From Acinetobacter colistiniresistens (GTDB taxonomy: Bacteria > Pseudomonadota > Gammaproteobacteria > Pseudomonadales > Moraxellaceae): a DNA stretch of 64,000 nucleotides. Position 1 is the stretch's first letter; each line of letters begins with the position of its first letter. The notes under the pieces were generated by a model, which made no database searches, was not told the origin of the DNA, and was given only the letters and a program-made list of their open reading frames with translations. Where the stretch lies: assembly GCF_024582815.1 (NCBI RefSeq), contig NZ_CP102099.1, positions 3,534,001-3,598,000 of the forward strand. Direction: 5' to 3'. Below are positions 37,063 to 45,819 of the stretch, one piece after another. A program made the translations under genes and the position numbers.

Positions 37063-37380
37063 ATGAAAAAACCAAACTATACCCCCGAAATTAGAGAAAG
37101 AGCGGTTCAATTACTAATTGAATCTGAAAAAGATTATCCATCGAATTGGGCAGCAGTTTCCGCAATTGCTCCTAAAATTGGCTGTACTCCTGAAACACTT
37201 CGTGTTTGGTATCAAAAATACTTAGATCAACAAAATCCCGCCAAAGTACAACAGGTATCTGACCAAGAAAAAATGAAGCAAATGGAACGTGAAATTAAAG
37301 AATTAAAACGTGCCAATGAAATTCTACGTAAAGCAGCCGCTTTTTTCGCCCAGGCGGAGCTCGACCGCCCACACAAATAA
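37063..37380 (+). CDS. IS3-family transposase OrfA (copy a)
   Basis: A 105-residue helix-turn-helix protein (PEIRERAVQLLIES, WAAVSAIAPKIGCTPETLRVWYQK) with a C-terminal leucine-zipper-like coiled coil (MKQMEREIKELKRANEILRKA). It binds the inverted repeats. Its stop overlaps the OrfB ATG by one base (TAATG), so OrfB is probably made by reinitiation or by fusion through frameshifting. Confidence 0.92.
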   Translation: MKKPNYTPEIRERAVQLLIESEKDYPSNWAAVSAIAPKIGCTPETLRVWYQKYLDQQNPAKVQQVSDQEKMKQMEREIKELKRANEILRKAAAFFAQAELDRPHK

Positions 37381-38282
37381 TGGTGGATTTTATCCATAAC
37401 AATAAGGCGTTATATGGTGTTGAAGCGATTTGTAGAATTTTACCGATTGCAGCTTCGACCTATTATCGGGCTTTAGATTTCGTTGATAACCCAGAACATC
37501 GAGCGAAACGTGCTCTGCATGATTTACATCATGCAGAGCAAATCAAACGTATTTGGAAAGAAAGTTCAGGTCGATATGGTGTACGTAAAGTTTGGCAAAA
37601 ATTGAAACGTGAGGGTTATGTTATTGCACGTTGTACAGTTGCTCGATTGATGCAAAAGCTAGGTATACAAGGTGTTTGGCGTGGTAAGAATAAACAAACC
37701 ACCCGTAGCCGAGATGATCAAAAACGAGCAGATGATTTAGTGAAACGGAATTTTAGTGCTGATCGACCTGACCAATTATGGGTCAGTGACTTTACGTATA
37801 TTCAAACACATTCAGGCTGGGTCTATACCGCCTTTATTATTGATGTGTTCTCACGAGCAATTGTTGGATGGAAAGTATCTACACGGATGAATACAGATAT
37901 GGTGCTCGATGCATTGGAGCAAGCATTGCACGATCGAGGCATGCCAAAGAATGTGATTCATCATTCCGATAGAGGTGTTCAATATCTTTCTATTCGCTAT
38001 ACCAATCGTTTAGATGCTGCAAATTTACGAGCATCAGTCGGTACGACAGGTGATTCATACGATAATGCTCTGGCTGAAACGGTGAATGGCTTATACAAAA
38101 CAGAGGTGATTGAATATTTAAAAGCAGATTGGCAAGGTTTAGCAGATGTACAACTTGCGACACTAAACTGGGTAGATTGGTTCAATAAAAAGCGTGTACA
38201 CAGTGCACTGGGTTATGTATCGCCTTTTGAGTTTGAAGCAATGTACTATGATAAGATTAACCCGTTAGGTCAGGTGGCCTAA
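37380..38282 (+). CDS. IS3-family transposase OrfB (copy a)
   Basis: A 300-residue integrase-core protein with an HTH_21 region (SGRYGVRKVWQKLKREGY) and the DDE residues: Asp in LWVSDFTYIQT, Asp in HHSDRGVQYLS, Glu in ALAETVNGLYKTEVI. The last segment WFNKKRVHSALGYVSPFEFE is typical of IS3 OrfB. It appears intact and active. Confidence 0.93.
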   Translation: MVDFIHNNKALYGVEAICRILPIAASTYYRALDFVDNPEHRAKRALHDLHHAEQIKRIWKESSGRYGVRKVWQKLKREGYVIARCTVARLMQKLGIQGVWRGKNKQTTRSRDDQKRADDLVKRNFSADRPDQLWVSDFTYIQTHSGWVYTAFIIDVFSRAIVGWKVSTRMNTDMVLDALEQALHDRGMPKNVIHHSDRGVQYLSIRYTNRLDAANLRASVGTTGDSYDNALAETVNGLYKTEVIEYLKADWQGLADVQLATLNWVDWFNKKRVHSALGYVSPFEFEAMYYDKINPLGQVA

Positions 38283-38860
38283 CTTAAATAAAAAAGTCTC
38301 CGACAAACCCGGTACGGTTCAGCTCTATTTTGCCACTCAGTCACTTGCTCAATCACAGCATCGGTAACTTTGCTGATGAGAGATGCTGAGACATCGGCAT
38401 CGTACATTTCTTTGAAGAAGGCTACAATTTCCCTATTAGTCATTCCTTTTGCATACAGTGAGAGGATTTGGTCATCCATACTGGTGATGCGTGTTTGGTG
38501 CTTTTTGATAATTTGTGGCTCAAATGAACCTTCTCGATCACGGGGAATATCTAAAGCCAGTTGTCCATCTTGAGTTGTAATGGTTTTAGAACTAAACCCA
38601 TTACGGCTATTTGAGCCTTTCCTGGACTGATGCTTTTCATAACCGAGATGGTCTGAAAGTTCAGTATTGAGTGCAGTTTCAATCATGAATTTTTTAAAGA
38701 CTGCTGTCATTTGGTTTAAGTCTTCTGGTGTTTTTAGACCTTTAGCCAATTCGGCAGCCATACTTTTGATTGTTGCTTCATCCATGTGAAGTACCTTTTG
38801 TAATTATCCTCTGAAGGATAAATGAAAATTAAGTACTTACACAAAATTTAGAACAGTCCC

Positions 38861-38868
38861 TTAATTAA
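38861..38868. repeat. Target-site duplication, right copy (IS256 copy 2)
   Basis: TTAATTAA, matching 36223-36230. Confidence 0.88.
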
Positions 38869-39347
38869 AGGTGATGTGGATGCCATTTTTCTAAAAGGTG
38901 CACATGCTGCGCAGATTGCCCATGATTTCGCCCTGCATACCATTATTGATATTGGCTCACATCCAGATCCTATTCTACGCTCCAATAATGGAACACCGAG
39001 AACGCTCACTGTTGATGAAGATTTTCTAACGCAATATCCAGAACAAGCCCAATCGATTGTTGATGCTGTTTTACAAGCAGAACAATGGGCACATGCACAT
39101 GCAGATGAAACCCATCGTTATTTAGCAAAAGAATGTAATAGCAGTGAGCAATGGGTTCATGCAGCATATGGTGCAGATGCACATCTGAAACTGAACACTA
39201 ACTTTGATGAAATCTCTATTATTGCTTTACAAGACTTGAGTGATTTTCTCTATCGCTGGAACTTTATTCCTGCACAAATTAATGTTCGTGAATGGCTTGC
39301 ACAGGATATTTCTATTCAAACTCAAGTGGCTTAATACTTTAAAATTA

Positions 39348-39378
39348 AAAAGGTTGTCATGATGACAACCTTTTTTTA
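39348..39378. terminator. Bidirectional terminator between convergent dszB-like and dszC-like genes
   Basis: AAGGTTGTCA and TGACAACCTT form a long stem flanked by an A-run on the left and a T-run on the right, so it can stop transcription from both sides. Confidence 0.85.
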
Positions 39379-40068
39379 TTGACTTCATTTTACTTAGAAA
39401 ATTTAGTCACATTTTCCGCCTGCTTCTTTAGAAGTACGGAGTTGTATTCTCCTGGTGGAATATTATTTAAATAATAATTTCCAACATGATAGAGCCTCCA
39501 GCGAATTGGATCATGCGTGGTGTGAGTTCGTGCATTTCGCCAGAAGCGGTCTAGGTTCCATTTCGATAAAGTTGAACTTGCCCCAAGTAATCCAAAAATT
39601 TCACTCGAAATTTTTAAAGATGCATGATCAGACTGACTACGGGTAGCAGCAACCGATAAAATCAGTTCAGTTTGTAAATCTTCATCCTCTACATTTGCCA
39701 AATGCTGTTCAAAAATCTGTGCTGAACGATCCAATAATGCCTCAGCTGAACGAACTAAAACAGCGAATTCACCAATCTGTTTGATGATATGAGGTTCATG
39801 CGTAGGCGAATCGACGCCACTTTCTACCCAAGGTCGAGCATGATGTTGTAAATAATCAATCCCACCTTGTAGGGCTCCTTTGGCAATTCCTGTGTCCATT
39901 GCAGCGTGTAAAATCTGAGGCCAAGTGAGTCCCGTACGTAAAACAGTACCTAAACCACCAGTATTCCGCTTGGCAACATAACGTTCATCAACAATCACAT
40001 CTTTAAAATTAACAGTGCCACTGACACTATGAACCGTACCGGGTTTGTCGGAGACTTTTTTATTTAAG

Positions 40069-40971
40069 TTAGGCCACCTGACCTAACGGGTTAATCTTAT
40101 CATAGTACATTGCTTCAAACTCAAAAGGCGATACATAACCCAGTGCACTGTGTACACGCTTTTTATTGAACCAATCTACCCAGTTTAGTGTCGCAAGTTG
40201 TACATCTGCTAAACCTTGCCAATCTGCTTTTAAATATTCAATCACCTCTGTTTTGTATAAGCCATTCACCGTTTCAGCCAGAGCATTATCGTATGAATCA
40301 CCTGTCGTACCGACTGATGCTCGTAAATTTGCAGCATCTAAACGATTGGTATAGCGAATAGAAAGATATTGAACACCTCTATCGGAATGATGAATCACAT
40401 TCTTTGGCATGCCTCGATCGTGCAATGCTTGCTCCAATGCATCGAGCACCATATCTGTATTCATCCGTGTAGATACTTTCCATCCAACAATTGCTCGTGA
40501 GAACACATCAATAATAAAGGCGGTATAGACCCAGCCTGAATGTGTTTGAATATACGTAAAGTCACTGACCCATAATTGGTCAGGTCGATCAGCACTAAAA
40601 TTCCGTTTCACTAAATCATCTGCTCGTTTTTGATCATCTCGGCTACGGGTGGTTTGTTTATTCTTACCACGCCAAACACCTTGTATACCTAGCTTTTGCA
40701 TCAATCGAGCAACTGTACAACGTGCAATAACATAACCCTCACGTTTCAATTTTTGCCAAACTTTACGTACACCATATCGACCTGAACTTTCTTTCCAAAT
40801 ACGTTTGATTTGCTCTGCATGATGTAAATCATGCAGAGCACGTTTCGCTCGATGTTCTGGGTTATCAACGAAATCTAAAGCCCGATAATAGGTCGAAGCT
40901 GCAATCGGTAAAATTCTACAAATCGCTTCAACACCATATAACGCCTTATTGTTATGGATAAAATCCACCAT
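40069..40971 (-). CDS. IS3-family transposase OrfB (copy b)
   Basis: 300 residues, identical in sequence to the copies at 37380 and 55608, with an intact DDE triad. It lies immediately after OrfA with a one-base overlap. Confidence 0.92.
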   Translation of the reverse strand: MVDFIHNNKALYGVEAICRILPIAASTYYRALDFVDNPEHRAKRALHDLHHAEQIKRIWKESSGRYGVRKVWQKLKREGYVIARCTVARLMQKLGIQGVWRGKNKQTTRSRDDQKRADDLVKRNFSADRPDQLWVSDFTYIQTHSGWVYTAFIIDVFSRAIVGWKVSTRMNTDMVLDALEQALHDRGMPKNVIHHSDRGVQYLSIRYTNRLDAANLRASVGTTGDSYDNALAETVNGLYKTEVIEYLKADWQGLADVQLATLNWVDWFNKKRVHSALGYVSPFEFEAMYYDKINPLGQVA

Positions 40972-41288
40972 TATTTGTGTGGGCGGTCGAGCTCCGCCTG
41001 GGCGAAAAAAGCGGCTGCTTTACGTAGAATTTCATTGGCACGTTTTAATTCTTTAATTTCACGTTCCATTTGCTTCATTTTTTCTTGGTCAGATACCTGT
41101 TGTACTTTGGCGGGATTTTGTTGATCTAAGTATTTTTGATACCAAACACGAAGTGTTTCAGGAGTACAGCCAATTTTAGGAGCAATTGCGGAAACTGCTG
41201 CCCAATTCGATGGATAATCTTTTTCAGATTCAATTAGTAATTGAACCGCTCTTTCTCTAATTTCGGGGGTATAGTTTGGTTTTTTCAT
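40971..41288 (-). CDS. IS3-family transposase OrfA (copy b)
   Basis: 105 residues, identical to the OrfA at 37063, with helix-turn-helix and coiled-coil parts intact. Confidence 0.92.
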   Translation of the reverse strand: MKKPNYTPEIRERAVQLLIESEKDYPSNWAAVSAIAPKIGCTPETLRVWYQKYLDQQNPAKVQQVSDQEKMKQMEREIKELKRANEILRKAAAFFAQAELDRPHK

Positions 41289-41997
41289 CGGAATAGTCTC
41301 TCAGAATATTGAGTCTCCGACAAACCCGGTACGGTTCACTATTATTTTGTCCCATCGCATCCCAGTCATCGAGCAACTCGACTCCCTGCGTATCACGATG
41401 AATTAAAATCGACACAGGTCCATCATCACTACCAGCGAATAAGGAAATCCATTCTGCGAGTAAAGAGCCGGTAGAATAGAACTTACTACCATTTAATATT
41501 AATTGCCCTTCTGAATTTCGCTCTACACGCGTCTTATGCTGAAATTTATCTTTGCCACCCACTTCTGCAAGTGCATTGCCCAAACGCTTTCCGCTTAAGA
41601 TATCACCCAGTAACTGATCACGAATTTCATCATCATAGCCCGTTAAAACGCCTCGGAACATGGTGAAGTGAATCTGTAATAACTGCCCGACACCACCATC
41701 GGCGGATGAAATAATTTTCACCACATTGACCAAGGTTGAAATACTGGCGCCCAAGCCCCCAAATTGCTTGGGGACAATAATCGCAGTTAAACCCGCTTCT
41801 GAAATTAAGCGAGCTTGTTCATAAGGTACGGCCTTGTTATAACTGGGGTCTCGAGCAAATTGATTCAGTTGATCCGCCACCTCTTTTGCAATGTCAAGTG
41901 CTTCTTGCTCACTTTGAATATGCCTGATACTACCTAATTCTAAAAAATTACGTTGGTTAATGTCGTTCATTGTTAACTCCGGAAAATCTGTTCTTTT

Positions 41998-43815
41998 TTA
42001 TGCGCAAACTTCAAGTACCTTGTTTTTAAACAAGCTTGGCGCATGAGTAAGCAAAGTTTTGGTATATGTATGTTGAGGGTGACTCAGCACTTGATCTGTT
42101 TCGCCATATTCAACAATATGTCCATTTTTTAATACGGCGACTCGATCTGCGATTGCACGAACAACCCCTAGGTTATGGGTCACAAATAGTAAGGTCACCC
42201 CTTGCTGTTGGAGGTCTTGTAGCAGTTTTAAGATGGAAGCCTGAACTGAAACATCCAAAGCAGATGTAATCTCATCACAAATCAAAACATCAGGTTGGCA
42301 TAGCAAAGCGCGTGCGATAGCCACGCGTTGTCGCTCCCCACCCGATAAATCTCTTGGATAGAGTTCTTGAACTTGTATAGGCAGAGAGACTTGTTGAAGT
42401 ACCTGTGTGACTTTTGCTATGGCGTCTTGTCGAGATGCTCCAAAGAAATGCTGTACAACTTTAATTAATGTCTGACCAATCGTATGCGCTGGATTCAAAG
42501 CCTTATAAGGGTTTTGAAAGATATATTGCAGTTTATGCCGCTGCTGCAAATGACGCTGTTGCCCACGCAACGACAAGACTTCATCTGCTAATATAATTTG
42601 TCCATCTGCATTTTCATTCAGCCCGGCAATGACACGTGATAACGTGGTCTTACCCGAGCCCGACTCACCTACCAATGCTAAACACTCGCCTTTTTTGAGT
42701 TGAAATGAGATATCAAAAAGTGCCTGTTGCTGCCCATACCATGCATGAATATGTTCAACTTTTAATAGAGCTTCCCTGTCTGTTTCTCTTTCAATCACTT
42801 GATGATCAATCTCTTTAAAATGAATCACACCGACATGATCCGAATGGTGACAAGCAACAAAATGCGAATCAAACTGATCTTTTAATTGAGTTAATTCAGG
42901 TTGTTTTTGACGACATATATCTGTAGCGAAAGCACAACGTGCCGCAAAAGCACATCCTACTGGGCGCTCATTGGGCGAAGGAGCATGTCCTTCAATTGGA
43001 GATAAATATTTACGAATGGCCACATCGGGAATGGCGTTCAGTAAACCTTGCGTATAAGGGTGCTTAGGAGTTTCAAATAGTTGGGTTAATACCGCATCTT
43101 CTGCAATTCGACCCGAATACAGAACAATCACCCGATCTGCAATATCTTTGACCACCGTTAAGTCATGCGATACGTAAATAGCCGCAACATGATATTCCCG
43201 ACATAATTTACGAATGATGTTCAACACCAAGGTCTGGGTCGTCACATCTAATGCGGTGGTTGGCTCATCCAGAACGATCAAACGTGGCTGTAGCAAGAAT
43301 GCCAAGGCCAATAAAATTCGTTGTTGTTGCCCACCCGAAAGCTGATGAGGATAACGCTTTAGAAATAGCTCATCCTGCGGCAATCCCACTTCATTTAAAA
43401 TTTTGGCAACCTTTTGGTATTTTTCAGCGCTCGATAACTGTGTCTGATGGACATCTAATAATTCAAATAAATGTTGTCCAATACTTAATGCTGGGTTGAG
43501 TGCTGTTCCAGGATCTTGGGCGACATGACTGATTTTATAACCACGAACCTGACGCAAAGCATGATCATCTAAACTGAGAATATCTTGATTCTCTAGCTCG
43601 ATTGAGCCTTGAATAATCTTGGCTCCATAGCGTGCATAGCCCAATAAAGCACTTGATAATGTGGTTTTACCTGAGCCACTTTCTCCAACTAGCCCTAGAA
43701 CTTCTCCTTCTCGTAGGCTAAATGAAATATCAGAAACGATGTGATTGCCGGTGTTGACCAATGCCACGGTTAAGTCTTTTACCGTTAATACGGTATTTTT
43801 AAATAGATATGCCAT
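41998..43815 (-). CDS. Fused double ATPase of peptide/opine-type ABC importer (DppD-DppF-like)
   Basis: A 605-residue protein with two complete nucleotide-binding domains. Domain 1: Walker A GESGSGKTT, signature LSGGQQQRILLALAF, Walker B LIVLDEPTTALD, ending with the oligopeptide-transporter C-terminal extension and its cysteines (VGCAFAARCAFATDIC). Domain 2 (from residue ~345): GESGSGKTT, LSGGERQRVAIARAL, LICDEITSALD. It replaces the separate DppD and DppF subunits. It lies two bases after the permease gene, in the operon 50417 to 39390, and powers import of the ligand bound by the lipoprotein at 45820. Confidence 0.88.
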   Translation of the reverse strand: MAYLFKNTVLTVKDLTVALVNTGNHIVSDISFSLREGEVLGLVGESGSGKTTLSSALLGYARYGAKIIQGSIELENQDILSLDDHALRQVRGYKISHVAQDPGTALNPALSIGQHLFELLDVHQTQLSSAEKYQKVAKILNEVGLPQDELFLKRYPHQLSGGQQQRILLALAFLLQPRLIVLDEPTTALDVTTQTLVLNIIRKLCREYHVAAIYVSHDLTVVKDIADRVIVLYSGRIAEDAVLTQLFETPKHPYTQGLLNAIPDVAIRKYLSPIEGHAPSPNERPVGCAFAARCAFATDICRQKQPELTQLKDQFDSHFVACHHSDHVGVIHFKEIDHQVIERETDREALLKVEHIHAWYGQQQALFDISFQLKKGECLALVGESGSGKTTLSRVIAGLNENADGQIILADEVLSLRGQQRHLQQRHKLQYIFQNPYKALNPAHTIGQTLIKVVQHFFGASRQDAIAKVTQVLQQVSLPIQVQELYPRDLSGGERQRVAIARALLCQPDVLICDEITSALDVSVQASILKLLQDLQQQGVTLLFVTHNLGVVRAIADRVAVLKNGHIVEYGETDQVLSHPQHTYTKTLLTHAPSLFKNKVLEVCA

Positions 43816-43817
43816 GC

Positions 43818-44666
43818 TTATTTTTCCTCAATCCGAGCCGCTGCACGTCCAACGCCCTCAGCCAATACATTGGTTCCGAGCGCAAACAAAGCAATTAAGA
43901 GGACAGGAGCAAATACCGCCCATGGCTGTACCAATAAACCAGCGCGATTTTCATTAATCATGAGTCCCCAATCTGCTGCTGGAGGTGCCACACCATAACC
44001 AAGAAAAGCCAAACCAGATAACATACCCACAGCCCATGTCAGCATCACACCCAAATGGATGAGTAAAGGCGTCAACATGTTGGGTAAAATTTCACGAAAT
44101 AAAATATAGGTTTTTGAGTACCCAAGCATTCTGGCTGCTTCGATATATTCTTGTTCCACCAGATTCAGTGCAACGCTTCGCGCAAGACGCACGACCCCAG
44201 GAATAAAAGCAATTGAAACCGTTAAAACAATGAGCCAAGGTTCCCGACCTAACATTGAAACGATAAGCAAGACCAATATAAGATCCGGAAAGGCCATAAA
44301 AACATCAGTCAGCCAAGTCACGAACTGATCAATCTTATTTCGGGCAAAAGCAGCGAATATGCCTAAACTAGAACCAATAATTAATGCAACCAAACTGGCA
44401 GCCAGTGTCATCCAGATAATAGAAGCCCCACCAGCAAGGACACGTGACCAGACATCATGACCAATATAGTCATAACCTAAAAATGATTTTCCTTCAGGCG
44501 GGCCATACGTCATGCCGACTAATGCAGTGGGTTCAAATGGAACCAGTAGCGGGCCAACCAGTGCAAAAATTAAAACTAGAGCTGTGACAACAAATCCAAA
44601 CCGTACTTGTCTTTCACGAATTAAGGTTTGAAAAAAATTTCTTTGGTACCAATGAAGTGAGCTCAT
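43818..44666 (-). CDS. ABC importer permease (DppC-like)
   Basis: A 282-residue permease with the OppC/DppC N-terminal segment (one helix near residue 30, then GKSFLGYDYIGHDVWSRVLAG, landmark LGYDYIGHDVWSRV) and five further helices. The coupling loop is VEQEYIEAARMLGYSKTYILF. The ATG overlaps the DppB-like stop (ATGA), with a near-perfect AAGGAGGT site. Confidence 0.88.
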   Translation of the reverse strand: MSSLHWYQRNFFQTLIRERQVRFGFVVTALVLIFALVGPLLVPFEPTALVGMTYGPPEGKSFLGYDYIGHDVWSRVLAGGASIIWMTLAASLVALIIGSSLGIFAAFARNKIDQFVTWLTDVFMAFPDLILVLLIVSMLGREPWLIVLTVSIAFIPGVVRLARSVALNLVEQEYIEAARMLGYSKTYILFREILPNMLTPLLIHLGVMLTWAVGMLSGLAFLGYGVAPPAADWGLMINENRAGLLVQPWAVFAPVLLIALFALGTNVLAEGVGRAAARIEEK

Positions 44667-45814
44667 TTCCCACCTCCTTGCTGAAGGTTCTTTAACGCAT
44701 TGCGGCGGTCAACAGGTTTTACCGTAATGGGCCGACCCGACTTCCATAACCGTAGCGCCTGACGACGACCTGGCGAACGTGCTTTATGCCTTTTGGCTGT
44801 TCGTATCTTGGGGGTGAGTAAGGTTGTGATTAAATCTGCAATTAAATTGACCACCACTACACAAATGGTGAGCAATAAAACAATCGCTTGAATGGTTGGG
44901 ATATCTCTTAATTCAATTGCGGCATTGAGTGCATTACCAATACCGGGATAACTAAACACCACCTCAATGATGAGTGCACCGCTCAGCAGAACTCGTATGG
45001 TGAGGGCTGTTCCCTGCACCACTGGCACCAGTGCATTGGGTAAAACATGTTTCCATATGATCCGTCGCTCAGGAATACCACGTAATCGTGCAGAGGTCAC
45101 ATAGTCGGACTCAAGTGCGTCAATCATGGAACCGCGCACCAACCGCATCAGATATGGAATAAGCGATAAGGCCAAAGTTAAAATCGGTAAAACCAAAAAC
45201 TCGATTTGGCTAAAAGCTGACTGCTCTGGAATCAACAAAGATGCTGCTGGCAATATGTGCAGGATTGAGGTTGAGAAAAACATCATGAGCCAAATTGCAA
45301 TCACAAATCCAGGAACAGCCTTGAATAGAATAGAGCTAGAAACAATAATACGATCGAGTTTGCTATCTCGACGGAGTGACAGCCACACACCCAACACGAC
45401 TGAAAGTGGTACAGTAATGACAATCACCAAGCTTGTTAATGCAACGGTATTACCAAAATAATTCTGAACAATTTGCACAACAGGGACATTGGAATCAATC
45501 GAACGGCCAAAATTACCTTGCAATAATTGACTCAACCAATGCCAGTATTGAAGCAGTATTGGATCATTCAGGCCCAATTGTTCACGAAGAATTTGAACTG
45601 TCGCTTCCGGTGCTTCTGGGCCCAAAATGACGCGAGCCGGATCAGATGGGAGTGCTTGTGTGGCAATAAATACAATAAGACTAATCACCAATACAACCAA
45701 TACACCTGACAACAACCGTGTGAAAAACCAAGGTAACCATGCTGGTATTTCAAATGATCTCGTCATTGTTTGATGTGGAATGGCTGTCTCTATTTTGCTG
45801 GATTGCGTTGTCAT
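44663..45814 (-). CDS. ABC importer permease (DppB-like)
   Basis: A 383-residue permease with the DppB layout: a helix near residue 40, the periplasmic segment DPARVILGPEAPEATVQIL and REQLGLNDPILLQYWHWL, then five helices with coupling loop LESDYVTSARLRGIPERRIIW. Its basic C-terminal tail of ~50 residues (KRHKARSPGRRQALRLWKSG) is unusual. The start is set at 45814, after AGGGGGTG in the end of the binding-protein gene; an in-frame GTG at 45823 is the alternative. Confidence 0.85.
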   Translation of the reverse strand: MTTQSSKIETAIPHQTMTRSFEIPAWLPWFFTRLLSGVLVVLVISLIVFIATQALPSDPARVILGPEAPEATVQILREQLGLNDPILLQYWHWLSQLLQGNFGRSIDSNVPVVQIVQNYFGNTVALTSLVIVITVPLSVVLGVWLSLRRDSKLDRIIVSSSILFKAVPGFVIAIWLMMFFSTSILHILPAASLLIPEQSAFSQIEFLVLPILTLALSLIPYLMRLVRGSMIDALESDYVTSARLRGIPERRIIWKHVLPNALVPVVQGTALTIRVLLSGALIIEVVFSYPGIGNALNAAIELRDIPTIQAIVLLLTICVVVVNLIADLITTLLTPKIRTAKRHKARSPGRRQALRLWKSGRPITVKPVDRRNALKNLQQGGGK

Positions 45815-45819
45815 AGCGG

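Larger units (their letters stand above)
37013..38321 (+). mobile_element. IS3-family element (probably IS51 group), copy a
   Basis: A 1309-bp element with TG...CA ends and ~27-bp inverted repeats beginning TGAACCGTACCGGGTTTGTC. It is flanked by GCT (37010-37012 and 38322-38324), a 3-bp duplication usual for IS3. It lies inside the IS256 transposase gene. The encoded proteins are identical to those of the copies at 40030 and 55241, which points to recent spread. Confidence 0.93.
36265..38785 (-). pseudogene. IS256-family transposase interrupted by IS3
   Basis: The 5' part (38785 to 38322) and 3' part (37012 to 36265) join to a 402-residue transposase once the IS3 element is removed (WQNRA/LDSLYP). 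No other frameshift is present: both A-runs that are short in copy 1 have full length here. The catalytic residues are intact, so this copy was functional until the IS3 landed in it. Confidence 0.9.
36231..38860 (-). mobile_element. IS256-family insertion sequence, copy 2, carrying a nested IS3
   Basis: It starts GAGCCTGT and ends in ACAGTCCC, the same inverted-repeat ends as copy 1 but in the opposite orientation. Without the nested IS3 (37013-38321) and its 3-bp duplication it measures 1318 bp. It is flanked by 8-bp repeats TTAATTAA and interrupts the dszB-like gene. Confidence 0.92.
35641..39334 (+). pseudogene. DszB-like sulfinate desulfinase, interrupted by IS256+IS3
   Basis: Removing the element at 36231-38860 and one 8-bp duplication restores a single 351-residue frame (VALIK/GDVDAIFLKG). 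The protein belongs to the periplasmic-binding-protein-like fold that includes DszB, the 2'-hydroxybiphenyl-2-sulfinate desulfinase. The known DszB catalytic set is matched: Cys18 in RCPVP, His59 in SHF, and Arg69 in RHGG, with the same 10-residue His-Arg spacing. A paralogue at 49356-50417 is intact (353 residues). It would hydrolyse a C-SO2 bond and release sulfite. These proteins are often labelled ABC substrate-binding; no signal peptide is present, which favours an enzyme. Confidence 0.85.
40030..41338 (-). mobile_element. IS3-family element, copy b
   Basis: A 1309-bp element, same ends as copy a but opposite orientation, inserted in the dszC-like gene with a CTA duplication (40027-40029 and 41339-41341). 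Confidence 0.93.
39390..41970 (-). pseudogene. DszC/acyl-CoA-dehydrogenase-like monooxygenase, interrupted by IS3
   Basis: Removing the IS3 copy at 40030-41338 and one CTA duplication gives a continuous 422-residue frame (MGQNNS/VSGTVNFKDV). The protein has the acyl-CoA dehydrogenase fold: helical N-terminal part (VPYEQARLISEAGL, PKQFGGLGA), strand domain (LNGSKFYSTGSLLAEW, LLDDWDAMGQ) and C-terminal four-helix part ending FWRNARTHTTHDPIRWRLYHVG. The DWDAMGQ segment and RTHTTHDP end are as in the FMNH2-dependent DszC/SfnC monooxygenases that oxygenate sulfur, not CoA dehydrogenases. It is the last gene of the long minus-strand operon. Confidence 0.85.
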
